Source: Methanobrevibacter thaueri (lineage in GTDB: Archaea > Methanobacteriota > Methanobacteria > Methanobacteriales > Methanobacteriaceae). Taken from it: a stretch of 64,000 nt of DNA. Every line of letters starts with the position of its first letter. Within the stretch, counting starts at the first letter, position 1. Positions 32,327-41,259 of the stretch are shown here, one piece after another. The notes under the pieces are model-generated. The model ran no database searches, was not told where the DNA came from, and was given only the letters and a program-made list of their open reading frames with translations. The stretch is from NCBI RefSeq assembly GCF_015062915.1, contig NZ_SUTJ01000002.1:189315-253314 (forward strand). The letters are read 5' to 3'. The position numbers were made by a program, and so were the translations under genes.

Positions 32327-33562
32327 TTATACTTCATCCCCGCATAGAAAATCAATTATGTTAATATGTTTAACACCCTCTTTTGAAAAGTCATGATTTT
32401 CAGTTGTTATCAATATTGATTCAAATTTATCAGAAATTCTCAATAATGGTGTGATTTCACGATTTAGTGTCTTTTCACTTGTTAACCTATAAGAAACTTG
32501 AATATACTTGTATTTACCTGATTTCTCACATACAAAGTCCACTTCAGTATTGTCGGGATGTCTCCCGATATTGATTTTGTATCCTCTTCTCAAAAGCTCC
32601 ACATAAACAATGTTTTCAAGAATTTTAGTAACCTTCAACATGTTGTCTTCTATTAGTGCATGGTGAAATCCATGATCTGTCAAGTAGTACTTTCCAAGTA
32701 TTTTCATTTCTTTTCTTCCTTTAAGCTCAAAGCATTTACATTTGGAAATGAAAAATGACTGGTTTAAATATTGATTGTATTTAAGCAATGTGTCCTGAGA
32801 AGTATAGATGTTATTGCTTTTCAAGTAGTTCTTTATGCTTTTGGATGAAAATATTTCACCAGTACTGCTAATCATATATCTTACAAAGCGTTGCAGCAAG
32901 TCAATGTTGTTTATCTTAAATCGAGAAACCACATCTTCAAATAATATGGAATTATAAATGTCTTTCAGGGCCAATTTTTTAAATTCATCACTGCCCAGTG
33001 ACAGTATACCTGGCATGCCTCCAAAGTTAAAGTAATCATCATACAGCTCACTTATTGTGTCTTTTGTTAATTCCATTCCCTCTATTTCATTTTTATACTG
33101 CAGGAATTCCTTGAATGAGAATGGATAAACATTGATTGTGAGATATCTTCCGGTCAAGAGTGTTGCAAGTTCACCGGACAACAATTTTGAATTTGAACCT
33201 GTGATATAAATGTCTGAATCGATTGAAACCCTATAACTGTTGATGGATTTTTCCCATCCTTTAACCTGTTGGATCTCATCAAAAAACAGATATACTTTTC
33301 CCTCAAGATTATCTGTTTTGCTGTAAACAACTTCATCTAATTGTTCGCAACTATCTATATGAGCATATTCTCGTGATTCAAAGGAAATGAATATTATATT
33401 TTCTTCTTTTACTCCCATTGATTTGATTTCATCAATAATATTATACATTAAACTAGTCTTACCAGACCTTCTAATTCCAATGTATACCTTAACAAAATCA
33501 GAGTTAACATAATCCTTTAAGTTATCAACATAATCGTAACGTTTGATTAATTTATTCATCAT
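32327..33562 (-). CDS. AAA ATPase with DUF4143 domain
   Basis: A 411-aa ATPase of the archaeal AAA_14/DUF4143 type. Walker A is near residue 28 (VYIGIRRSGKTSLMYNI) and Walker B near 92 (VYLFFDEIQQVKGWE), with sensor region DIYITGSNSKLLSGELATLL. The C-terminal DUF4143 part ends in a PD-(D/E)XK-like stretch (RHPDNTEVDFVCEKSGKYKY, IQVSYRL), often seen in these proteins. They are common in mobile and accessory regions of archaea; the role is unknown. AGGGGTGA precedes the ATG pair at 33562. Low GC fits the accessory setting. Confidence 0.8.
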   Translation of the reverse strand: MMNKLIKRYDYVDNLKDYVNSDFVKVYIGIRRSGKTSLMYNIIDEIKSMGVKEENIIFISFESREYAHIDSCEQLDEVVYSKTDNLEGKVYLFFDEIQQVKGWEKSINSYRVSIDSDIYITGSNSKLLSGELATLLTGRYLTINVYPFSFKEFLQYKNEIEGMELTKDTISELYDDYFNFGGMPGILSLGSDEFKKLALKDIYNSILFEDVVSRFKINNIDLLQRFVRYMISSTGEIFSSKSIKNYLKSNNIYTSQDTLLKYNQYLNQSFFISKCKCFELKGRKEMKILGKYYLTDHGFHHALIEDNMLKVTKILENIVYVELLRRGYKINIGRHPDNTEVDFVCEKSGKYKYIQVSYRLTSEKTLNREITPLLRISDKFESILITTENHDFSKEGVKHINIIDFLCGDEV

Positions 33563-33600
33563 GAAATTTCACCCCTTTATATTTTAATAAAAAATACATT

Positions 33601-33699
33601 TTATAAAAGAAAATTTTTAAAATATATAAAAAAATTCTTCCTATAAAAGAAAAATTTTCATAAATTAAAAAAAATTCCTCCTATAAAAGAAAAATTATC
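33601..33699. repeat. Three copies of a TATAAAAGAAAAATT motif
   Basis: CCTATAAAAGAAAAATT appears twice (about 33640-33656 and 33680-33696), each after TTC-T-CC, and a shorter form TTATAAAAGAAAATTTT at 33601. The period is about 40 bp. Located upstream of the ATPase gene, it could be promoter duplications or remnant sequence. Confidence 0.55.
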
Positions 33700-33731
33700 T
33701 AATTATATATTAATAGAAAAAGACATATAAT

Positions 33732-33836
33732 ACTTTCGCCAATTCTGCACTTAGCTTACAAGATACAACTGATATTTATACACATATTGATTTGACTTTA
33801 AAAACTAAAAAAAAAGGAGTACCTATTAAAAAATGA
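33732..33836 (+). pseudogene. C-terminal fossil of a tyrosine recombinase
   Basis: One frame reads TFANSALSLQDTTDIYTHID, then LTLKTKKKGVPIKK and a stop. The core LSLQDTTDIYTHID matches the C-terminal end of XerC/phage-type integrases (LGHSSxxTTxIYTHxD), including the nucleophile Tyr in IYTH. Nothing of the catalytic domain upstream remains. It marks a former mobile element insertion. Confidence 0.55.
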
Positions 33837-33894
33837 TTAAATGAAAAATGCAAAAAAAGAAAAAAGTGCAGATGCAATTGCATCCACATTAGAT

Positions 33895-36800
33895 TTAAAT
33901 TAAACCGAGCTTTTTGGCTGTCTTTTCATCAACTTTACCGGTCACTTTAAGACCTTTGTCATGCTGGAACTCCTTGACGGATCTCTCGGTGCAGCTTTGG
34001 AACTTGCCGTCAACCTTAAGGTAGTGTCCTTTGTATGAGAGGTAGTATCCATGGTCTTTTAAGGCCCTTTGGATTTCCTTAACAGTTGATTTGTCCTTGC
34101 TTCCTTTGGAAACAGTCTTGAAGGTGACAATAACTTTGATATTGGCTTTTTTAGTTATTTTGTTGTAGTACTTGTTTCCTTTATAGGTTATTGTTGCCTT
34201 GAAGGTTCCTTTCTTTTTGAGATTTTTAATCTTGAAGACCGCTTTACCTTTACTGTTGGTAGTGGCCTTATAAGTCTTTCCTTTGACTTTCAGGGTGACT
34301 TTGGCCTTCTTGATTGCCTTGCCGGTATTGTCCTTTAAGGTAATAGTGTATTTTTTGGTTTTGACACTGGTTTTAAAGGTTTTCTTTTTGGCGGTAAGTT
34401 TAGGAGTGGCCTTTTTGACAGTGACTTTAACATCCTTGGTTGACTTGTCATAGTTAGTGTTGCCGTTGAATGTTATTTTTGCAGTGTATGTTTTAGGAGC
34501 AAGTCCATTGGTTGATACCTTGATCTGACCATTTTTGTCTGTGGTGTAGGTTTTAGCACCGTTCAAGTCAACAGTTACGCTAGCACCAGTTAACGGATTG
34601 CCGTTGCTGTCTTTTAAAGTGATTACCAACTCTTTGTTGATGTTGTATGTTGTGGACACATCAGCACCGGTAATGCTGGTTGCCTGTTTGTTTACAGTGA
34701 ATGTTTTTGTGTCGTTTGATTGATGGTATATTCTGCTTTCGTTGTTGAGTATTGTTATTGTGTATTCGCCAGCGTCGAGGCCAATAACAGTAATAGTGTC
34801 ATTTGTGATGATTATTTTATCATCGGATACTCCATCAATTGTTACTGTTACGTTGGTTTTGTTTTCAATAGTGTATTTGATTGTAACGTTGTTTGGATAT
34901 ATGGTATTGTTAATTGGTTCGATTGTGACTTTGGAATCGTATTTGATTACTTTAACATTTATTGTTTTGTTTTCAGCTGCTGCATAATCATCATTACCGG
35001 CAAAACTGACTGTAATGATTGCGGAGCCTTCACCAACAGCTACGATTTTTCCATCTTCAACTTTAGCAACAGTAATGTTGTTTGAAGTGAAAGTTAACTC
35101 ACCCACATCTGCAGGAGTTAATGCAGCACCAGTACCAATGGAATCCCCTACAAGCAATTCGACAGTTTCATTTACAATTGTGATTTCAGTTGGAGTTTTA
35201 GAAATACCGATTGTTGCATTTGTAATTGTTACATTATCCAATCCAACATATGTTGCATTGACCTGATAATCACCATAAGCATCAAATTTATGCACTGCCC
35301 ACCAGGTACCATTAGTGCCATAGGTTGCCTCGATTTGAGTGCCGTTTGGTAAGATAAATAGTAATTTATCTGGCATAAGCTCACTGTAAATATTGGATTT
35401 TGCAGTGATGTTAACAGTCTTATTAGTTGTTGTCTGAGAGGTGACATTCACATTGAATTTAGTGTTGTTTGAGATTGTTTTTTCAGCTTCAGTATAGTAT
35501 GAATCTGCGTCATGGCGAGCGCTTATGTAATAATTTTCACCTGCACTTATATCCAAAACAATTGTACCGTTTTCATTTGTGATTATAACATCATTTAAAA
35601 CAAGTTTATCATTTACAACAACGCCCACAGTGATATTTTGACCAGCAGCCTTATTGGATCCAGACATTGTAGCACTGACTGTTGTAATTCCCTTTGCTCC
35701 CCAATATGTCACATTGGTAAAAGCAACTTCAGCATCAATTCTAGAATAAATTGCATTTAAAAGGTTATTCTGACCTATGAATGTGATTGTAATATTATTT
35801 TCAGTTTTAACAATATCTAAAGCTCCTGCATTTGCCCTATTGTTTAAGAAAGTAGAATAGGAAACAGTTAAAGTATCTGAAGAATCCCCTTTGTAGAAGT
35901 AAATTGCAGAACCAGTAGTAGCATTATTACCAGCAAAATTACAATTTGACACACTACCAGAATCCATCCAGATAGCACCACCATTATAAGTTGCAGTGTT
36001 ACCAGTAAAATTACAATTTGTCACATTACCAGTATTAGAGAAGTAAACTGCACCACCATCTCCAGTTGCAGTGTTGCCAGTAAAATTACAATTTTCAACA
36101 CTACCAAAAGAGATCCTAATAGCACCACCCCAAGAGTTAGTACCAGTTGCTTTGTTGTTAGTAAAATTACAATTTGTCACACTACCAGTACCTTGATAGA
36201 AGTAAACTGCACCACCATCTCTAGTTGCAGTGTTGTCAGTAAAATTACAATTTGTCACATTACCGGCACTATAGAAGTAAACTGCACCACCACCATCATA
36301 CTTGACAGTTCCAGTTGCTTTGTTGTTAGTGAAATTACAATTTGTCACATTACCAGTATTAGAGAAGTAAACTGCACCACCATCTCTAGTTGCAGTGTTG
36401 TCAGTAAAATTACAATTTGTTACATTACCAGTTTCATCAAAGTAAACTGCACCACCATAACGAGATGCAGTATTGCCCGTGAAATTACAATTTGACACAG
36501 TACCTTGATCCAAGAAGTAAACTGCACCACCATAGTATGCAGAGTTGTCAGTAAAATTACAATTTGTCACAGTACCTTGATACCAAAAATAAACTGCACC
36601 ACCATCTACAGTTGCAGTGTTGCCAGTAAAATTACAATCTGTCACAGTGGCAGTATACTCACTCATATAGTAAATAGCACCTCCAGTAGGTGCGGAGTTA
36701 CCTTCAAAATTACAATTTTCAACAGTAGTATCATACTCATTTTCACCACCTGCAAAGAAAATTGCTCCACCACCATTACCTGTTGCAGTGTTGTTCACAA

Positions 36801-37389
36801 AACTACATCCACGAACAAGATTAGAATTAAGATATGGAAGTATTCCACGATTATGCCAATAGATTGCGCCACCATCATCTGTTGCAGTGTTGTTCACGAA
36901 ACGACAATCTAAAACACTTCCCAGGTTAGCTTCCCAGTTAATGGCACCCCCATCTTTTGATTTACCATTTAGAAATGTGATATTTTTTAGAAAAACCCAA
37001 TCTGCTTGGATGTTGAATATTGTTGCTTTTCCTTTGGCGTCGATTTTATGTCCTTGTCCGTTAATAATTATTCCTTGTGCGATTGTGATTCCTTCAGCAC
37101 TAAATTCGTCTTCGCATTCATAATCTCTATCAAGAGTTATTTCACCGGATGAATATCCTTGTGTAATGTTTTCCTGAAGCTCCTGGAATGTTCCCACATT
37201 TGCCTCACTGATTACTTCATCATTGCTTGCTTGTTCGACTATCTCATTTTCATTGCCTGCAGACAATTCTGTTTGAATTGTATCTTCACTAGCAATCACC
37301 GTATCGTTCACATCACTGGCACAGACGCTGGCCGCACCGAATATGAATATGGCCAGCACCAGCATGAACATTATTTTCCTGTATTTCAT
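33895..37389 (-). CDS. Large adhesin-like surface protein
   Basis: An 1164-aa exported protein. The ATG at 37389 is preferred to the one at 37461 because it follows GGGAG and directly begins a signal peptide (MKYRKIMFMLVLAIFIFGAA, CAS site). Residues of about 130-520 are a right-handed beta-helix of 13 coils with the pattern V-x-NCNFTGNTATxxGGAVYF. Ig-like and Big_2-like domains follow (TEITIVNETVELLVGD, VNVTSQ). Two further Ig-like domains with TDKNGQIKVS and TNSKGKAVF lead to a C-terminal PG_binding_1-like module (VKEIQRALKDHGYYLSYKGH, KEFQHDKGLKVTG). It should be wall-anchored; adhesion to other cells or surfaces is inferred from the class. Confidence 0.85.
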   Translation of the reverse strand: MKYRKIMFMLVLAIFIFGAASVCASDVNDTVIASEDTIQTELSAGNENEIVEQASNDEVISEANVGTFQELQENITQGYSSGEITLDRDYECEDEFSAEGITIAQGIIINGQGHKIDAKGKATIFNIQADWVFLKNITFLNGKSKDGGAINWEANLGSVLDCRFVNNTATDDGGAIYWHNRGILPYLNSNLVRGCSFVNNTATGNGGGAIFFAGGENEYDTTVENCNFEGNSAPTGGAIYYMSEYTATVTDCNFTGNTATVDGGAVYFWYQGTVTNCNFTDNSAYYGGAVYFLDQGTVSNCNFTGNTASRYGGAVYFDETGNVTNCNFTDNTATRDGGAVYFSNTGNVTNCNFTNNKATGTVKYDGGGAVYFYSAGNVTNCNFTDNTATRDGGAVYFYQGTGSVTNCNFTNNKATGTNSWGGAIRISFGSVENCNFTGNTATGDGGAVYFSNTGNVTNCNFTGNTATYNGGAIWMDSGSVSNCNFAGNNATTGSAIYFYKGDSSDTLTVSYSTFLNNRANAGALDIVKTENNITITFIGQNNLLNAIYSRIDAEVAFTNVTYWGAKGITTVSATMSGSNKAAGQNITVGVVVNDKLVLNDVIITNENGTIVLDISAGENYYISARHDADSYYTEAEKTISNNTKFNVNVTSQTTTNKTVNITAKSNIYSELMPDKLLFILPNGTQIEATYGTNGTWWAVHKFDAYGDYQVNATYVGLDNVTITNATIGISKTPTEITIVNETVELLVGDSIGTGAALTPADVGELTFTSNNITVAKVEDGKIVAVGEGSAIITVSFAGNDDYAAAENKTINVKVIKYDSKVTIEPINNTIYPNNVTIKYTIENKTNVTVTIDGVSDDKIIITNDTITVIGLDAGEYTITILNNESRIYHQSNDTKTFTVNKQATSITGADVSTTYNINKELVITLKDSNGNPLTGASVTVDLNGAKTYTTDKNGQIKVSTNGLAPKTYTAKITFNGNTNYDKSTKDVKVTVKKATPKLTAKKKTFKTSVKTKKYTITLKDNTGKAIKKAKVTLKVKGKTYKATTNSKGKAVFKIKNLKKKGTFKATITYKGNKYYNKITKKANIKVIVTFKTVSKGSKDKSTVKEIQRALKDHGYYLSYKGHYLKVDGKFQSCTERSVKEFQHDKGLKVTGKVDEKTAKKLGLI

Positions 37390-37683
37390 TTTCTCCCTGA
37401 ACTCCTGAAAATTGTATGCTAAAAAATGTTTTATTTCATTCAAACAATCATAAAAATACATGCCCTTTGTTTAAAACTTCTAAAACATGAATAAAAATCT
37501 ATCAATAAATATATTTATACATAACTATACCAGAGACATGAAGGGCAGATAAACTGATATTTACATACCTATGTTTCTGAATGTTTGATGGTATAACATA
37601 CGTTGACGCTCGTTTTAAAAAATAATCATTTCTTAATTTTTTAACAGATAACCTTAATACATCATTCCAACAAACATAATTTC

Positions 37684-38604
37684 ATGTTTAGCGATAATTT
37701 GAAAAGGGGAGTCATAATATTCGGATTGCTATTCATATTATTGGCGACAGTCAGCATGGTTTCAGCCAGCGACAACATCACAGGCGAACCCATTGCAGAA
37801 GCGGATGAGCCTGTTGAATTGACATCCGATGATAATGAATTCGTTTTAACTGAAGATGCCGCAAACGATTCATCAGCAGTCAGCGGGAATTCAACACCCA
37901 CAACCGTTACAAAAGAAAAGACTAAAATCACCGCTAAGTCCGTTAGCGGCAAACAGGGAAAGAAAGTGAAATTGACTGCCACTGTCAAGATTTCTTCAAA
38001 CGCACCGGTTAAAAATGTCAAGGTTGTTTTCAAGGTTAACGGCAAGAAATACACTGCAACAACAAATGCAAATGGTGTGGCCACTAAAACCATTAAATTC
38101 CCAACCGCAAAAGTTTTCAAGACTAAAATGAAAACCAAGGGAAAGATAATGACCAAAACAACCAAGTACAAAACTGTCTATTCATGCAGCGTTGCCTTTG
38201 ATGGGAACGATGACTATGAAAAGTCTTCCGCAACATTCAAGGTAACCTCTAAGAAAAAGTCAACAGTGAAAAAGTATAAGGTCATCAAGAAGAAAAAGAC
38301 TGTATCCATTCCAGTTAAAAAGAAAACAAACATTAAAAAGTTCGGGAATTATGCTTTCATAGTTGCTCATGAAAAATCAGGCACAACTCACTATTTGGCA
38401 GTGGGCGGAACAAGCAAGTACAGTGAATTCATTAAATTTTCTTCAAACATCTATGCCAAATCACATGGAAAAAAGGTATATGCATTCAAGAAATGGCTGA
38501 AAAGCAAGAAAAAAGATGATATGCACCAATACCAATACCAATCAACAAATAAGGTATACGTTGCAATCAAATACACTGAGATTTCCTATAAAAAAATTAA
38601 ATAG
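37684..38604 (+). CDS. Secreted Ig-like protein
   Basis: A 306-aa exported protein. Signal peptide 1-28 (GVIIFGLLFILLATVSMVSA), acidic linker, one Ig-like domain (KITAKSVSGKQGKKVKLTAT, VNGKKYTATTNANGVATKTI) and a very Lys-rich second half with a C-terminal module (FGNYAFIVAHEKSGTTHYLA, VYVAIKYTEISYKKIK). No ribosome binding site is seen before the ATG, so the mRNA may be leaderless. Likely wall-associated; function unknown. Confidence 0.7.
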   Translation: MFSDNLKRGVIIFGLLFILLATVSMVSASDNITGEPIAEADEPVELTSDDNEFVLTEDAANDSSAVSGNSTPTTVTKEKTKITAKSVSGKQGKKVKLTATVKISSNAPVKNVKVVFKVNGKKYTATTNANGVATKTIKFPTAKVFKTKMKTKGKIMTKTTKYKTVYSCSVAFDGNDDYEKSSATFKVTSKKKSTVKKYKVIKKKKTVSIPVKKKTNIKKFGNYAFIVAHEKSGTTHYLAVGGTSKYSEFIKFSSNIYAKSHGKKVYAFKKWLKSKKKDDMHQYQYQSTNKVYVAIKYTEISYKKIK

Positions 38605-38644
38605 TGAAAATGAATCATGATTCATTTTCCTTATCTTTTTTTAA

Positions 38645-39094
38645 TTAATATTCATTATACCATACTTTAGCCTTGTATGGAATGTAACCTTTAATCAGGC
38701 TGGTGCTGATGTGGGCACCTGATCCCTTAACGGTTTTTGTTTTGACGTTACCCTTTTTATTCTTGAAGTAGAACTTCACCTTGACCATTTTTGTGTGGTG
38801 AGGTTCAATATCCCCGTCAAGTCCGCTTCCGATATACCATGAGGTGACACCTGTTCCCTTGTCGAACATCATGTTGCCGTCATAGGAGACATAACCTGCA
38901 ATGGCATCGCCGCTTTGCAATTTAACCGCCTTTGGAGCCCAGAGAACCCCTGGCTTGAAGTTATGAATCTTGACCTTGACCTTTTTGGTCGGTGTCTTGG
39001 CGGCGCTGTCCGCTTCGGCGCTGACTGCCACGATGACAAAGAGGGCCGCTATGAAAATCAAAAGGATAATTATGTTTCTCTTGTTGAAAGTCAT
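38645..39094 (-). CDS. Small secreted GYIPYKA-type protein
   Basis: A 149-aa exported protein: signal peptide IIILLIFIAALFVIVAVSAE, then a single domain of about 100 residues with strands (HNFKPGVLWAPKAVKLQSGD, DGDIEPHHTKMVKVKFYFKN) and the C-terminus SLIKGYIPYKAKVWYNEY. The domain matches the last part of the 352-aa protein at 23797. It converges on the Ig-like gene at 37684. Function unknown. Confidence 0.7.
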   Translation of the reverse strand: MTFNKRNIIILLIFIAALFVIVAVSAEADSAAKTPTKKVKVKIHNFKPGVLWAPKAVKLQSGDAIAGYVSYDGNMMFDKGTGVTSWYIGSGLDGDIEPHHTKMVKVKFYFKNKKGNVKTKTVKGSGAHISTSLIKGYIPYKAKVWYNEY

Positions 39095-39146
39095 ATTTAA
39101 TAATATTTAAAAAGAAGTATAAAAAAATAATGTTAATAGCCTGTTA

Positions 39147-39605
39147 TCAGGCTATTAAGAAATCACCAATAACTTTCTCATCGGTTGATGTTATTGTTAC
39201 CAGTTTGTCGTTTTTGGCATAGCTGAATATGTAGATATCATTTTCTTTACTTGAATACCCATCAATACCGTTGAGGGTGGCTTTTTCCCCACCGATTGAA
39301 CCGACAATCTCATCAGTTACCTTATTTTCACCGTAATCCGCCACCAGTATGGAAACTGCAGTGCTACCTTTCTCATATAGTTTTTGGTCAAAGGTGTATG
39401 ATATGCTTCCGACTGATGTCTTCTCGTCTTCAGCAGAATAGTTTGCATCCTCCTTGAAGCCTGCCGGAATGTTGAAATCAATACCGTCTATGGTGACTGT
39501 TTCATTCTCACCGCCCAAAAGGTCTTCAAATCCGAATGCAGAAACTGCACTTACGCTTGCCGCAAGGACAAGCAATGTTAGTAGAGCCAATATCTTTTTG
39601 TTCAT
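39147..39605 (-). CDS. Small secreted protein, family B
   Basis: A 152-aa exported protein: signal peptide ILALLTLLVLAASVSAVSAF, then VTIDGIDFNIPAGFKEDA and a C-terminal GIDGYSSKENDIYIFSYAKN with KLVTITSTDEKVIGDFLIA. GGGAGGTAAT before the ATG at 39605 fixes the start. The same plan (DIxFxIPxGF start, central helix, xFxYxxNDKLVxI end) is found at 39695, 40389 and in the outer domain of the zinc-ribbon protein at 25513. Function unknown. Confidence 0.65.
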   Translation of the reverse strand: MNKKILALLTLLVLAASVSAVSAFGFEDLLGGENETVTIDGIDFNIPAGFKEDANYSAEDEKTSVGSISYTFDQKLYEKGSTAVSILVADYGENKVTDEIVGSIGGEKATLNGIDGYSSKENDIYIFSYAKNDKLVTITSTDEKVIGDFLIA

Positions 39606-39694
39606 AACATTACCTCCCATAGGTATTTAATAATATGTTGGAGGTTAAAATATATTTAATTGGAATATATTTTTAACAATGAACTAAAAGAATG

Positions 39695-40123
39695 CTAATA
39701 ATCTTTTTCCATTACTCCAATCATCAATGGCATGTTTTCGGATTTTATGACCACGAGCTTGTCATTATCCTCATAAGAGAATGTGTATGTTCCATTCTTA
39801 TCCACAAGATATCCATCAACCAATCCGAGCATTGTTTTGCCTGAGGTGATGTTTTTGGTCTTGTTTTCCTTGACCTTCTTCACTGTGCCGTTTTCAACGA
39901 CACTGATTTCAAGCTTGTCGCCACTGTTTTTGAAGTGCATCTCGGTGCTGTTTTCAAATGTAACCTCGTAATCTGTCGGCACTGTGAAGTTAATGTCATT
40001 GATTTCAAATATTTCAACTTCCCTGTATGCAAAGTTTCCATGGTCAGGAGTGAATGTTTCGGCTGATGCGAAACCGACACAGACAAGAACAAGAATCATT
40101 GCAAAAAGATACTTGAATTTCAT
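39695..40123 (-). CDS. Small secreted protein, family B
   Basis: A 142-aa exported protein: signal peptide FKYLFAMILVLVCVGFASAE, then FEINDINFTVPTDYEVTFEN and the end GTYTFSYEDNDKLVVIKSEN. It has the family B layout of its neighbour at 39147. The ATG at 40123 is the one that begins a proper signal peptide; earlier in-frame ATGs encode an unlikely extension. Confidence 0.65.
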   Translation of the reverse strand: MKFKYLFAMILVLVCVGFASAETFTPDHGNFAYREVEIFEINDINFTVPTDYEVTFENSTEMHFKNSGDKLEISVVENGTVKKVKENKTKNITSGKTMLGLVDGYLVDKNGTYTFSYEDNDKLVVIKSENMPLMIGVMEKDY

Positions 40124-40329
40124 AATAATGAATAGTCGGTGCATATTAAAAAACATTTCTATACAAAAAAAGTAATGTAAATATAACTTTAAATCTAATT
40201 TAATGAAACATAAGTCAACAAAATAATTTTTAGGCACATAAAAATAATTATATCTTTAAATAAGACCTGATACCATAATATAACTTGTAACATTTTCCCG
40301 TGTTACAAAAAAATTTTTTTAGTTAAAGT

Positions 40330-40355
40330 CCTAAAGGATCCATCCTTCCTTTAGG
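40330..40355 (-). terminator. Hairpin between family B genes
   Basis: CCTAAAGGA (40330-40338) pairs perfectly with TCCTTTAGG (40347-40355) around an 8-nt loop. On the minus strand it lies after the stop of the gene at 40389 and is followed by a T-rich run. A transcript end for that gene is likely. Confidence 0.5.
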
Positions 40356-40388
40356 GCAAACTATATTGCTCATTTTAAAAAAAAAAGT

Positions 40389-40820
40389 TTATAAGACTAC
40401 TTCAAATAATCTTGTTTGGTTTGTGGCTCCAACCAGTATTCCGGTATCGTTTTCAACATATGCGAAATATGTCAAATTGTTTTCAGTGTAATTCCAGCCC
40501 TCATGGCCGTTTAATTTGGTTTTGGTTGCGCCGTCCTTTTTAAGCTCATCAAGACTCATTCCCATCCAGTCTGAGATTACGGTTATCTGGATTTCACCAT
40601 GAGCCTCATTGATATAAAAGCAGGTCTGTCCTTCAGAGCCAAGGTCATTGAAATCCTGTGAGTCTTTCAGCTCGCCGAATCCTTGGGGAATGGTAAAGTT
40701 AACACCTTCAAAAGTAATGTTTGTAGTGTTGTTGAAATAATTGATGTCATCGCTTGCATTTACCATGCCGATTAGTAAACATGCGAATAGAATTACTGAA
40801 AATACCTTAATCATGTTCAT
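40389..40820 (-). CDS. Small secreted protein, family B
   Basis: A 143-aa exported protein: signal peptide VFSVILFACLLIGMVNASDD, then ITFEGVNFTIPQGFGELKDS and the end NLTYFAYVENDTGILVGATN. Third family B gene in a row on this strand. The start could be the ATG at 40820 or 40814. The last residues (TRLFEVVL) replace the usual helix. Confidence 0.65.
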   Translation of the reverse strand: MNMIKVFSVILFACLLIGMVNASDDINYFNNTTNITFEGVNFTIPQGFGELKDSQDFNDLGSEGQTCFYINEAHGEIQITVISDWMGMSLDELKKDGATKTKLNGHEGWNYTENNLTYFAYVENDTGILVGATNQTRLFEVVL

Positions 40821-41018
40821 GATTAGTATTCTGTATATCATATAAAATAAATATTGTGATATGCATGGGAAAAAAGTATCATTAATTTAAAAGATAGCCC
40901 AAATAATTAATAATGTTGTTCCAAAAACTATTAAAATTATTAAAGACAAAGTAAATTTAATTAACTTAAACAAATTGAAAACAAATTATTATTTTAGTAA
41001 TCTACATGGAGTGATAAA

Positions 41019-41234
41019 ATGGATACAAATTCATTAAAAAACGGAATTTTTTCATTCATAATACCTGGGCTTGGACAGGCCTTGAGCGGAGACAGGCAAA
41101 AGGGACTGGCACTGTTCGGAGGAGCAGTCATATTGCACCTGTTAATATGGTTTTTACTAAACAACCCACTTGGAAGCCTAATACAAACCTTATACCACCT
41201 GTATGCAGGTTATGATGCATACAAAAATTATTAA
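41019..41234 (+). CDS. Small TM2-like membrane protein
   Basis: A 71-aa membrane protein with IPGLGQALSGDRQKGLALFG near the start and two hydrophobic segments (GAVILHLLIWFLL and a weaker one). The GxGQ-x(3)G-x(3)KG motif before a helix is typical of TM2/DUF5683-like small proteins. GGAGTGAT precedes the ATG. Function unknown. Confidence 0.65.
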   Translation: MDTNSLKNGIFSFIIPGLGQALSGDRQKGLALFGGAVILHLLIWFLLNNPLGSLIQTLYHLYAGYDAYKNY

Positions 41235-41259
41235 AAAAAAGAGAATTGAAGCAAATGAG

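Noticed and set aside
36193..36912. Plus-strand frames rich in Cys, Ile and Thr opposite the adhesin gene
   Set aside because: They are antisense images of the beta-helix repeats of the minus-strand adhesin, which has signal peptide, ribosome binding site and domains.
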